From contig JAFAGU010000287.1 of assembly GCA_019237595.1 (NCBI GenBank), forward strand, positions 1 to 20,154: a stretch of 20,154 nt of DNA, given 5' to 3'. The position numbers were made by a program, and so were the translations under genes. Shown here piece by piece: positions 6,757 through 13,959 of the stretch. Origin of the DNA: Betaproteobacteria bacterium (lineage in GTDB: Bacteria; Pseudomonadota; Gammaproteobacteria; Burkholderiales; SG8-39). Under the pieces are notes generated by a model. That model did not search any database and was not told where the DNA came from. It saw only the letters and a program-made list of their open reading frames with translations. The first letter of the stretch is position 1, and every line of letters starts with the position of its first letter.

Positions 6757-7884
6757 ATGGGGGAGGCGGCAGCGGCGCTCGAGATCGCCGCGGGCGGCGC
6801 CGGAGACGGGCCGCCCCGCGTACGCGTTCACGGAGAGTGGACTTTCCGCGGCCTGGCGGCGGCGAAGGCCGCGCTCGCGCGCCAGCTTTCCGAGATCGAG
6901 CGGCATCCCGCCCGCGAGCTCCAATGGGACCTGTCGGGCATCACCGCCCTCGACGACGCCGGCGCCGTCTGGCTCGCGCGCGCGCTACGGGAGGCGCGAT
7001 CGATCGAGGTGCCTGAGCGCCACCAGGAGATCCTGCGCCAGGCGAGCGAGGGCCTGCTCGTGCCGCGCGAGGCGCGCAAGGGCTTCGACCCGCTCTGGGC
7101 CGTGGTAGCGCTCGGGGCCGCGGGCATCAACCTCGCGGTGCACCTGCGCGACGGCGTCAACATGCTGGGCCAGCTTGCGATCGACGTTTTCCACGTCGCC
7201 CGCCAGCCGCGCGAGACGCCGCTCCTCGAGCTCTCGGCCGGCGTCTTCCGCGCCGGCGTCACGGCCTTGCCCGTGACAATGCTCGTCGGCTTCCTCGTCG
7301 GCATCGTCCTCACCTACCTCTCGGCGCTGCAGCTCGCGCGCTACGGCGCCGACCTCCTGGTGATCAATATCGTCGGCGTGGGCGTGGTCCGCGAGCTCGG
7401 CCCCATGCTCGCCTCAATCATCGCCGCGGGGCGCTCCGGCTCGGCCATCACCGCCCAGCTCGGCGTCATGCGCGTCACCGAGGAGATCGAGGCGCTCTCC
7501 GTCATGGGAATCTCCATCACCTCGCGGCTCGTGCTGCCGAAGGTGATCGCGCTCGCCATCGCGCTGCCGCTCGTGGCCTTTTGCACCGACCTCGCGGCGC
7601 TCGTGGGCGCCATGCTGGTCGCGAAGTTCACGCTGGGCATCGCGCCGGCGGCATTCATGGAAGCGTTGCCACGCGCGGTGGAGGTCGTGAACTTCTGGAT
7701 CGGCATCGGGAAATCGGTCGCCTTCGGCTTCGCGGTCGCGTTCGTCGCCTGCCACTACGGCCTTCGGGTGCTGCCCAACACCGACAGCCTCGCCGTGGGC
7801 GTCACGCGCTCGGTCGTCTCCTCGATCACGTGCGTGATCCTCCTCGACGCCATCTTCGCCATCCTGCTGCGCAATGTCGGCTGA
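6757..7884 (+). CDS. STAS-MlaE fusion permease (right operon)
   Basis: The 375-residue protein has an N-terminal STAS domain (about 20-90) fused to an MlaE permease (about 120-375), so the roles of E. coli MlaB and MlaE are in one chain. The STAS part shows RVHGEWTFRGLAAAK and then LQWDLSGITALDDAGAVWLA. The residue that is usually Ser or Thr in STAS proteins appears to be Asp here. The permease core VRELGPMLASIIAAGRSGSA and the EEIEAL coupling region are canonical. The ATG at 6757 keeps the whole STAS fold and lies 8 nt after a -10-like TATGAT without a Shine-Dalgarno, so it may be leaderless. The 3' end overlaps the ATPase gene by 11 nt. It should form the membrane core of an MCE lipid transporter. 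Confidence 0.94.
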   Translation: MGEAAAALEIAAGGAGDGPPRVRVHGEWTFRGLAAAKAALARQLSEIERHPARELQWDLSGITALDDAGAVWLARALREARSIEVPERHQEILRQASEGLLVPREARKGFDPLWAVVALGAAGINLAVHLRDGVNMLGQLAIDVFHVARQPRETPLLELSAGVFRAGVTALPVTMLVGFLVGIVLTYLSALQLARYGADLLVINIVGVGVVRELGPMLASIIAAGRSGSAITAQLGVMRVTEEIEALSVMGISITSRLVLPKVIALAIALPLVAFCTDLAALVGAMLVAKFTLGIAPAAFMEALPRAVEVVNFWIGIGKSVAFGFAVAFVACHYGLRVLPNTDSLAVGVTRSVVSSITCVILLDAIFAILLRNVG

Positions 7885-8641
7885 AAACGTCGTCGAAGTC
7901 CGCAAGCTGCTCAACACGGTGGGGAAGAACCATGTCCTGCACCGCGACCTGGAGCTCGAGGTGCGGCGCGACGAGGTGATGACGCTCGTCGGAGGCTCGG
8001 GGAGCGGGAAGACCCAGCTCCTGCGCGTGATCCTGGGCCTCAAGCGCCCGGCGGGAGGCTCGGTGCGCGTCTTCGGCGTCGACTGGCAGCGCGGGTCGGC
8101 GAACGAGATCCGGCGCGCCCGCCAGAGGATGGGCATGCTCTTCCAGAACGGCGCGCTCTATTCCGCCCTGACCGTGTACGAGAACGTCGCGTTCCCGTTG
8201 CGCGAGCGGAAAGGCCTGGACGAGGACGCTGTGCGCGCCATCGTCAACGCGAAGCTCGCCCAGGTGGAGCTCGAGCCGCAGCACGGCAAGCTCCTCCCCG
8301 CGAACCTCTCGGGCGGCATGGTGAAGCGCGTGTCGCTCGCGCGCGCGCTCGCGCTCTCGCCCGAGCTCCTGATCCTCGACGAGCCGACGGCCGGCCTGGA
8401 CCCGGACCGCTCGGAGCGCTTCGTCCAGCTCATCAAGCGGCTGCGGGAGGAGCAGCGCTTCGCGGTCCTCATGGTCACCCACGACCTCGACACGCTGAAC
8501 GACCTCACGACGCGGGTTGCGGTGCTGGCGGACCAACATATAATCGCCTGCGGGAGGCTGGACGAGGTGCGCGATCACCCGCACCGCTTCGTGCAGAACT
8601 TTTTCGGGGGGGACCGCGGCCGCCGCGCGTTCGAGGGCTAG
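7874..8641 (+). CDS. MlaF-like ABC transporter ATPase (right operon)
   Basis: The 255-residue cytoplasmic nucleotide-binding subunit has every motif intact: Walker A GGSGSGKT (about 40-47), Q-loop MLFQNGALYS, signature LSGGMVKR, Walker B LLILDEPTAGLD and the H-loop VTHD. The closest well-known relative is MlaF of the Mla phospholipid system. The ATG at 7874 overlaps the permease gene by 11 nt, and the TAG at 8639-8641 lies 3 nt before the MCE gene. It would drive the right-hand MCE transporter, and it is the only catalytically competent ATPase in either operon. A perfect TATAAT at 8539-8544 inside the gene may be an internal promoter. Confidence 0.95.
   Translation: MSAENVVEVRKLLNTVGKNHVLHRDLELEVRRDEVMTLVGGSGSGKTQLLRVILGLKRPAGGSVRVFGVDWQRGSANEIRRARQRMGMLFQNGALYSALTVYENVAFPLRERKGLDEDAVRAIVNAKLAQVELEPQHGKLLPANLSGGMVKRVSLARALALSPELLILDEPTAGLDPDRSERFVQLIKRLREEQRFAVLMVTHDLDTLNDLTTRVAVLADQHIIACGRLDEVRDHPHRFVQNFFGGDRGRRAFEG
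8539..8544 (+). promoter_or_regulatory. Possible internal -10 box inside the ATPase gene
   Basis: TATAAT is a perfect -10 hexamer in a GC-rich coding region and uses an ATA Ile codon, likely rare in this genome. TTGCGG at 8517-8522 lies 16 nt upstream as a partial -35. It would start transcription about 95 nt before the MCE gene at 8645. It could be chance. Confidence 0.25.
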
Positions 8642-8644
8642 CCC

Positions 8645-9577
8645 ATGGAAAACCGAGCGTACGCGCTGATTACGGGGCTCTTCCTCATCGGCATCGTCGC
8701 GGCGATGGTCGTCGCGGCCCAGTGGCTGGGCGGGGACCAGACCGTACGCGTTCCCTACCGGGTGGTGTCCACCCAGCCGGTGACGGGGCTCAATCCGCAG
8801 GCCCAGGTGCGTTATCGCGGCATCGGCGTGGGCCGGGTGACGGCCATCACGCTCGATCCCAAGGATCCGCGCCGGATCCTCATCGACACGGAAGTCGACG
8901 CCAACATCCCGGTCACGCGCGGCACCTACGCGCAGCTCGGCATGGAGGGCATCACGGGCGTGGCGTACGTCCACCTCCTCGACGACGGCAAGGATGCGAA
9001 GCGCCTGCCGAAAGGCGCCGAGATCGAGACGCGGCCTTCCTTCATGGACAGCCTTTCCGACAACGCCGAGGGCCTGTCGAAGGATGCGCGCGAGCTCATC
9101 GCGAGCCTGAACAAGCTCGTCACCCCGGAGAACCGCGCGCGCCTGGAGAAGACGCTCGCGTCCCTCGAGCGCGTGAGCGCCGACCTGGAAGGGGTCTCGA
9201 AGAAGCTGCCCCAGACGATCGACCATGCCAACGCCTGGCTCGGCGACGACAATCGCAAGGTCGCGCGCCAGTCGCTCGAGCGACTGAACGAGACGGTGGC
9301 GGTGCTGCCCGAGCTCGCGCGCGAGGCGCAGCGCGTGGCAAAGGACACGCGCACGCTGGTCGGGCAGATGAGCACGCTTTCTGGCGAGGTGCAGGGCACG
9401 GCCGCCAGCCTTCGCGAGGGCACGCTGCCGCAGATGGGCACGCTCGCCGAGTCGATGGAGCGCAGCGCCGTGCGCTTCGGCCGGCTTGCCTACGAGCTCG
9501 AGCGCGCTCCCGACAGCGTGCTTTGGGGCCGCAAGCCGGCCCGCCCGGGGCCCGGCGAGCCGGGCTTCCAGCCATGA
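8645..9577 (+). CDS. MlaD-like MCE-domain protein (right operon)
   Basis: The 310-residue protein has one N-terminal membrane helix (about 7-27), an MCE domain at about 36-113 (VSTQPVTGLNPQAQVRYRGI, then GVGRVTAITLD) and a long helical part (about 130-290) rich in Leu, Glu, Lys and Arg. It is expected to form the periplasmic lipid-carrying ring or tunnel of the right-hand transporter. A GAGGG lies about 7 nt before the ATG at 8645. The TGA overlaps the next ATG by 4 nt (ATGA), coupling it to the auxiliary lipoprotein. It is close in size to the left MCE protein but clearly different in sequence, so this is not a recent duplication. Confidence 0.94.
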   Translation: MENRAYALITGLFLIGIVAAMVVAAQWLGGDQTVRVPYRVVSTQPVTGLNPQAQVRYRGIGVGRVTAITLDPKDPRRILIDTEVDANIPVTRGTYAQLGMEGITGVAYVHLLDDGKDAKRLPKGAEIETRPSFMDSLSDNAEGLSKDARELIASLNKLVTPENRARLEKTLASLERVSADLEGVSKKLPQTIDHANAWLGDDNRKVARQSLERLNETVAVLPELAREAQRVAKDTRTLVGQMSTLSGEVQGTAASLREGTLPQMGTLAESMERSAVRFGRLAYELERAPDSVLWGRKPARPGPGEPGFQP

Positions 9578-10122
9578 GGCGCGTGCTCGGCCTCCTCGTG
9601 TTCCTCTCCGCTTGCTCCACCACGGGAGGCGAGAGCGGCATGCGCACATTCGACCTCGGGACGGCGGCGCCGAAGTCGCAGCTACCGCCGCTGCGCGCGG
9701 TTTCGGTGCGTGCGCCACAGCCGTTCGACGGCGTGGAGATGTACTACCGCCTCGCCTACAAGGACGGTGCGGAGATCGCCGCGTTTTCGCAAAGCCGCTG
9801 GGCGGCCCCGCCCGCGGAGCTCCTGAGGCGCCAGCTCGTGCGCGCCCTCCCTGCAGGCGGTGCGGCGCCTTGCTCGCTCGAGCTCGAGGTGCAGGACTTC
9901 AGCCAGGTGTTCTCGTCCAAGGAGGCGAGCGACGCCCGGGTGGAGCTGCGCGCGACGCTCTTCACCGGCGTCTCGCGGGTGGCCTCGCTCAACGTCAACG
10001 CTACCGAGCCCGGCGGGGCGAATGCCGGCACCGGCGCCGCGGCGCTCGCTCGCGCGACCGATCGCGCGGTCGAGCAGCTCTCCGGCTGGGCCGCCACGCA
10101 GGGCGGTTGCAAGCAGCCGTAG
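9574..10122 (+). CDS. PqiC-like ABC-transport auxiliary lipoprotein
   Basis: This 182-residue lipoprotein has a short signal with lipobox LSAC (Cys14, Ser at +2), predicting an outer-membrane anchor. The mature part fits the ABC-type transport auxiliary family related to PqiC: a YRLAYKDGAEIAAFSQSRWA strand-turn segment at about 51-70, a LLRRQLVRAL helix, and an even Cys-containing CSLELEVQDFSQVF strand. In MCE systems such lipoproteins are thought to meet the periplasmic MCE tunnel at the outer membrane. The ATG at 9574 overlaps the MCE stop by 4 nt, and the TAG lies 14 nt before the diguanylate cyclase, so the operon probably continues. Family membership rests on this pattern and on context. 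Confidence 0.85.
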   Translation: MRRVLGLLVFLSACSTTGGESGMRTFDLGTAAPKSQLPPLRAVSVRAPQPFDGVEMYYRLAYKDGAEIAAFSQSRWAAPPAELLRRQLVRALPAGGAAPCSLELEVQDFSQVFSSKEASDARVELRATLFTGVSRVASLNVNATEPGGANAGTGAAALARATDRAVEQLSGWAATQGGCKQP

Positions 10123-10136
10123 CGCGCGAGGCCGCC

Positions 10137-11078
10137 ATGGCGAGCCAGGAACGTTGGCAGGCATGGCAGGCGCGGGTCCTCACGGTTTTCCACCTTTCCC
10201 CGACCGCCGCGGTCTGGGCGGGCGTCGCGCTCTGCGCGGCCATCGCGCTCGTCGACATCGTTACGCCGCCGGAGCTGAATCTCAGCCTCTTTTACGTGTT
10301 CGTCATCCTCCTCGCGACCTGGAATGCGGGCCTGCGCGCGGGCTTCGCCTTCGCGGCCTTCGCTTGCGGCATGCAGTGGGTCGTGATGTCGGCGTACACG
10401 CCGCCGTACCTGCACTCCGTCTATTGGTATATCGCGCTGGCCGATCGCTGCGCGACCTTCTTCGTCGTCCTCGTGCTGACGCACCCGCTGCGCCTGCTCT
10501 TCGAGGACCATGAGAACGCGGCGCGCATCGACAGCCTCACCGGAGCGGCGAATCGCAAGTACTTCATGGAGCTCCTCGCGACCGAGCTGCGGCGCAGCGA
10601 GCGCTCCGGGCGCGCCTTCTCGGTGGCGCTCGTCGACTGCGACGACTTCAAGGTCATCAACGACCAGTTCGGCCACCTTGTCGGCGATTCCGTGCTGCGC
10701 GGCGTGGTCGAGATCGCCAAGGAGAGCGTGCGCGCCACCGATACCGTGGCCCGCTTCGGCGGCGACGAGTTCGCGATCCTCTTTCCCGAGACCGGCGCCG
10801 TCCCGGCGCACGACATCGCCCGGCGCGTGCAGTCGAAGATCCGGCAAAGCGAGGCGGTGCCTTACTGGACCAAGACCGTGAGCATCGGGCTCGGCACCTT
10901 CACCAACGCCCGCGGCGACCCGACCGACGTCGTCGCGCAATGCGACGCCCTCATGTACCAGGCGAAGCGCCTCGGCCGCGGCGAGATCGCCGCGGCGCAG
11001 TTCGACGGCGGGCCGCCGCAGGGCGGCGACGGCGCCCGTCCCCTGACGATCTCGAACATTCCCGGCCGGACAGCCTGA
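10137..11078 (+). CDS. Membrane-anchored diguanylate cyclase (GGDEF)
   Basis: The 313-residue protein has about four N-terminal membrane segments (between 26 and 118) and a C-terminal GGDEF domain (about 130-285) that would make cyclic di-GMP from two GTP. The active-site GGDEF is intact at 208-212, the metal-binding segment DCDDFKVINDQFGH is at 168-180, and the RATD at 199-202 is correctly spaced as the product-inhibition I-site RxxD. The sensor part has no recognised domain and is nearly all membrane. The ATG at 10137 lies 14 nt after the PqiC-like gene, so it is probably cotranscribed with the right MCE operon. An active cyclase is strongly indicated; its signal is unknown. Confidence 0.93.
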   Translation: MASQERWQAWQARVLTVFHLSPTAAVWAGVALCAAIALVDIVTPPELNLSLFYVFVILLATWNAGLRAGFAFAAFACGMQWVVMSAYTPPYLHSVYWYIALADRCATFFVVLVLTHPLRLLFEDHENAARIDSLTGAANRKYFMELLATELRRSERSGRAFSVALVDCDDFKVINDQFGHLVGDSVLRGVVEIAKESVRATDTVARFGGDEFAILFPETGAVPAHDIARRVQSKIRQSEAVPYWTKTVSIGLGTFTNARGDPTDVVAQCDALMYQAKRLGRGEIAAAQFDGGPPQGGDGARPLTISNIPGRTA

Positions 11079-11092
11079 TCAGACACTGTTCG

Positions 11093-11112
11093 GGCTTGAC
11101 TTCGGTCAAGCC
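11093..11112 (+). terminator. cUUCGg hairpin after the diguanylate cyclase
   Basis: GGCTTGAC and GTCAAGCC form a perfect 8-bp stem around a TTCG loop closed by C-G, the exceptionally stable cUUCGg type. It begins 14 nt after the GGDEF stop. A T-tract is missing (the nearest is GGTTT about 15 nt on), so it may act as a weak or factor-assisted terminator, or protect the mRNA 3' end. Confidence 0.5.
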
Positions 11113-11152
11113 GGCGCTCGCCTGCGGTTTCCTACGATGCACGGACTCGGGG

Positions 11153-11548
11153 ATGCATGTGATCGCCGCGAACGAGGACACGGAGGTAGTCGGCTGGCTG
11201 CGGGACGTCGCCGCAAGGCGCGCCCTCGCGCACGAGTCGGCCGACGAGATCCTCGCGCACTTCGAGGCGAAGCTTGGCAGGCCGCTGCGCTCCAAGGCCG
11301 CCGTCGAGGAGTACGTGGCGGCGCTCGAGGAGGCGGAGCGTCGGCGCGAGCGCGAGTCGTACCTGCGGCGCATTCGCCGGGAATCGGTGCTCCTCGTCCT
11401 GGCCGCGCTTTCTTATCTCCACTATTACTACTGGGACGTGAGCCTCAGGATCGCCTTGCTCCCCGAGATGCGGGTGACCGTGCCTGCGCGGCAGGCGCCC
11501 GCCCACAGGACCCAGGACGAGGACCCCGGGAGCCTGATCCGGTCGTAA
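11153..11548 (+). CDS. Small hypothetical protein with one C-terminal membrane segment
   Basis: I do not recognise a family. From the ATG at 11153 the product is 131 residues. The first 75 are soluble, charged and helical, with an EVVGWLRDVAARRALAHESA stretch and an Arg/Glu-rich helix (EEAERRRERESYLRRIRRES). One short hydrophobic segment follows at about 78-90 (VLLVLAALSYL), then aromatic HYYYWD and a polar tail. The helical N-terminal part with the basic run before the membrane suggests a cytoplasmic domain on a single anchor. The frame stays open upstream beyond 11153, but nothing upstream looks coding. A GGGG directly touches the ATG, so the ribosome site is poor and the start is uncertain. 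It sits between the cyclase hairpin and the DUF2721 gene. Confidence 0.65.
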   Translation: MHVIAANEDTEVVGWLRDVAARRALAHESADEILAHFEAKLGRPLRSKAAVEEYVAALEEAERRRERESYLRRIRRESVLLVLAALSYLHYYYWDVSLRIALLPEMRVTVPARQAPAHRTQDEDPGSLIRS

Positions 11549-11571
11549 CGGGGGGCTAAAGGCCGAGCGCT

Positions 11572-11577
11572 TATACT
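11572..11577 (+). promoter_or_regulatory. -10-like box six bases before the DUF2721 gene
   Basis: TATACT matches the -10 consensus in 5 of 6 bases and ends 6 nt before the ATG at 11584. No Shine-Dalgarno and no clear -35 are seen. If used, transcription would start at or next to the start codon, giving a leaderless mRNA. Confidence 0.4.
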
Positions 11578-11583
11578 GCCCGG

Positions 11584-12021
11584 ATGCCCACGGGGCCGCT
11601 CAGCGACATCTCGCACGTCATCCAGCTCGCGATCGCGCCGGTGTTCCTGCTCACCGCGGTCGGCACGATCCTCGGCGTCCTGACGAACCGGCTCGGCCGC
11701 GCCGTGGACCGCCGCCGGGTGCTCTACGCCGCGCTGCCCACCCTCGCCGACGACGTCAAGGCCATGGCGAGCCAGGAGCTCGAGTTCGAGGCGAAGCGCG
11801 TCGCGCTCGTCTACAAGGCCATAACCCTCGCGGTGCTGTGCGCGCTCCTCGTGTGCCTGCTCATCGCGCTCGCCTTCATCGACGCCTTCGTGTCCCTCGA
11901 CCTCGGGCGCGTGATCGCCGGGCTCTTCATCCTGGCGGTGGTGGCGCTCACGGCGAGCCTCACGGTCTTCCTGCGCGAGATCTTCCTCGCGGTGAAGAGC
12001 GTGCGCGCGCCGGTGCGCTAA
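11584..12021 (+). CDS. DUF2721-family membrane protein
   Basis: The 145-residue inner-membrane protein begins with DISHVIQLAIAPVFLLTAVG followed by GVLTNRLGRAVDRRR, the pattern that marks the DUF2721 family. Three membrane segments are seen at about 13-32, 79-101 and 108-130, with a charged loop of about 40 residues after the first. The biochemical role of the family is unknown to me. The ATG at 11584 has a -10-like TATACT just before it and no ribosome site. The stop TAA overlaps the stop of the convergent amidohydrolase, leaving no intergenic space. Confidence 0.88.
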   Translation: MPTGPLSDISHVIQLAIAPVFLLTAVGTILGVLTNRLGRAVDRRRVLYAALPTLADDVKAMASQELEFEAKRVALVYKAITLAVLCALLVCLLIALAFIDAFVSLDLGRVIAGLFILAVVALTASLTVFLREIFLAVKSVRAPVR

Positions 12022-13007
12022 AGGCGGAAGATCCGGCGGGCGTTCAACCCCCGCACCTTGTCGCGGACGGCGCCAGGCAGCGCGTCGACCCGGGAAAGGC
12101 AGCCTGGGATGTCGCCGATCGTGTGCGGATAGTCGGAGCCGTAGAGCACGTTCTCCTCCCCGCAGACCTCGAGCGCGAGCGCGAGCACGCTCTGCTGGAA
12201 GACGACGCTGTCGACATAGACGTGCCTCATATAGTCGCTGGGCGGGCGTTTCGTCTTGGCGGAAGCCGCCGGAATGTTGCGCCAGCAGATGTCGAGCCGG
12301 CCGACGAGGTAGGGAAGGGCGCCGCCGCCGTGCGAAGCGATGAGCTTCAGGTTCGGAAAGCGGTCGAAGAACCCATCGTAGATGCACCGCGCGACCGCGA
12401 GCGAGGTGTCGAAGGTGAAGCCGATCGGCGCCGTGAGCTGGAACTCGTGCATGCCGAGCTCGCGCGATCCCGGCGGCGCGGTGGGATGGACGAGCACCGG
12501 CAGCTTTCTCTCGTCAATGACCTTCCAGATGGGATCGAAGCAAGGATCCGTCAACGCCTTGCCGCCGATGTTTGCCAGGACCATCACGCCGACGGCGCCC
12601 GCATCGCAAGCTCTCTTCAGCTCCTCGAGGGCGAGATCCGCGTGCTGCCACGGGAGCGAGGCGAACCAGCGGATGCGGTCGGGCCATTGCTTCTGCGCCT
12701 TCGCCATGTCGTCGTTCATGATCCTCGCCGCCTTGAGGCTCACTTCCGGCCCGCCCCAGTAGACGTTCGGGCAGCTGAGCGACGTGATCGAGAGATCGAG
12801 CCCGTGCTTGTCCATCGTCGCGATGCGCAGCTCCCAGTCGAACATCGCCGGGACGGGCGTCATGAACGGCGATCCGTCCATGTGGATCGCCTTCAGGCCG
12901 CCGCGCACCTCGCGCAGCTCGTAGGTGGGCCCGCCGTGGAGGGAAAGGAGCTCGACCCATTCCCGGGTGAGCATGTGCGTATGGACGTCGATGACGGGTG
13001 CGGCCAT
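12018..13007 (-). CDS. ACMSD-like amidohydrolase/decarboxylase (Amidohydro_2)
   Basis: The 329-residue TIM-barrel metal enzyme is related to 2-amino-3-carboxymuconate-6-semialdehyde decarboxylase and other Amidohydro_2 proteins, which decarboxylate or hydrolyse ring-derived acids. Expected ligands are present: His9 and His11 in VIDVHTH, His174 in LPVLVHP, His226 in IASHGGG and Asp292 in YGSDYPH. The ATG at 13007 follows the Bug-receptor stop by 1 nt, so it is the third gene of the minus-strand operon. Pairing with an FAH-family enzyme fits a ring-cleavage or related catabolic route. The stop codon overlaps that of the convergent DUF2721 gene. Decarboxylase versus hydrolase cannot be decided from sequence. 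Confidence 0.92.
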   Translation of the reverse strand: MAAPVIDVHTHMLTREWVELLSLHGGPTYELREVRGGLKAIHMDGSPFMTPVPAMFDWELRIATMDKHGLDLSITSLSCPNVYWGGPEVSLKAARIMNDDMAKAQKQWPDRIRWFASLPWQHADLALEELKRACDAGAVGVMVLANIGGKALTDPCFDPIWKVIDERKLPVLVHPTAPPGSRELGMHEFQLTAPIGFTFDTSLAVARCIYDGFFDRFPNLKLIASHGGGALPYLVGRLDICWRNIPAASAKTKRPPSDYMRHVYVDSVVFQQSVLALALEVCGEENVLYGSDYPHTIGDIPGCLSRVDALPGAVRDKVRGLNARRIFRL

Positions 13008-13008
13008 T

Positions 13009-13959
13009 TCAGTCGATCCTTACTTTAGCGGCGCGCACGACGCGCGCCCATTTTTCCCGTTCGCTTCGGATGAATGCGGCGAACTCGCCCGGCGTGGAAG
13101 GCGAGGGCTCGGCGCCGGCCGCAAGCGCGCGCTCGCGAAGGTCCGGCGCCACGAGCGCCTGCCGAACTTCCGAATTGATCCTCGCGAGCACCGCATCCGG
13201 CACGCCCGCAGGCGCGATCATGCCGAACCAGCCGATTGCCTCATAGCCCGGAACGCCGGCCTCATCGAAGGTCGGCACCTCCGGCGCCGCGGCGATGCGC
13301 CGCCGCGTCGTAACGGCAAGCGCGCGCAGCCTTCCCGCCTTCACTTGCGCTAGCGCGGAGGGCACGTCGACGATGCCGAGCGGCACCTGGCCGCCGAGGA
13401 CGTCGGAAGCGACCGGGCCGCTGCCCTTGTAGGGCACCGCCTGCAGCTCGATGCCGGCCATCATCTTGAGGAGCTCGCCGCAAAGGTGCATGGCGGAGCC
13501 ATTCCCGCCGTGCGCATACGCCACGTTTCCTGCCCTTGCTGCTGCGATCACGTCCTTCAGGTCCATGAAGGGAGATTGCGCGCCCGATATGAGCACGAAG
13601 GGAATCATCGCCATGAGCGATACGGGGGCGAGGTCCTTGTCCGCGTCGAACGGCATGCTGGGATAGAGGGTCGCGTTCACGGAGAGCGCGCCGGCCGCCG
13701 CGACGCCCAGCGTGTAGCCGTCGGGGGCGGCCTTGGCTACGGCGTCCACGCCGATGTTGCCGCCGGCGCCGCCGCGGTTCTCCACGAGCACCTGCTGGCC
13801 CAGTCGATCCGATATCTTCGCGGCGACCGCCCGCGCGACGAAGTCGCTGCTGCCTCCGGGCGGGAAGGAAACGATGAGGCGCAGGGGCTTCGAGGGATAG
13901 CCCTGCGCGAGCGCGGCGCCGGCGGCGAGGCAGAGCGCGGCGGCGAGGAGCCGCCGCAT
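13009..13959 (-). CDS. Bug/TctC-family periplasmic solute receptor
   Basis: The protein has 316 residues, with a signal peptide (MRRLLAAALCLAAGAALA) cleaved before Gln19. The mature start YPSKPLRLIVSFPPGGSSD, then VENRGGAGGNIGVDAVAKA and PDGYTLG, are the standard landmarks of the Bug (TctC) receptors that bind carboxylates in the periplasm. The ATG at 13959 shares its first base with the last base of the FAH stop, and a longer upstream frame lies over the FAH gene and was rejected. No TctA/TctB membrane genes are nearby, as is common for the many Bug proteins of Burkholderiales, so it may share a remote transporter or act in sensing. The ligand is presumably the substrate of the neighbouring enzymes. 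Confidence 0.95.
   Translation of the reverse strand: MRRLLAAALCLAAGAALAQGYPSKPLRLIVSFPPGGSSDFVARAVAAKISDRLGQQVLVENRGGAGGNIGVDAVAKAAPDGYTLGVAAAGALSVNATLYPSMPFDADKDLAPVSLMAMIPFVLISGAQSPFMDLKDVIAAARAGNVAYAHGGNGSAMHLCGELLKMMAGIELQAVPYKGSGPVASDVLGGQVPLGIVDVPSALAQVKAGRLRALAVTTRRRIAAAPEVPTFDEAGVPGYEAIGWFGMIAPAGVPDAVLARINSEVRQALVAPDLRERALAAGAEPSPSTPGEFAAFIRSEREKWARVVRAAKVRID

Noticed and set aside
6697..6924. N-terminal extension of the left permease over the divergent gene
   Set aside because: It would overlap the STAS-MlaE gene. It lacks family sequence, while the ATG at 6696 has a purine-rich ribosome site and gives the normal MlaE length.
11096..11101. TTGACT as a -35 promoter box for the small hypothetical gene
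   Set aside because: It is one arm of the cUUCGg hairpin, and no -10 box lies 16-18 nt downstream; the nearest (TACGAT at 11133) is 31 nt away.
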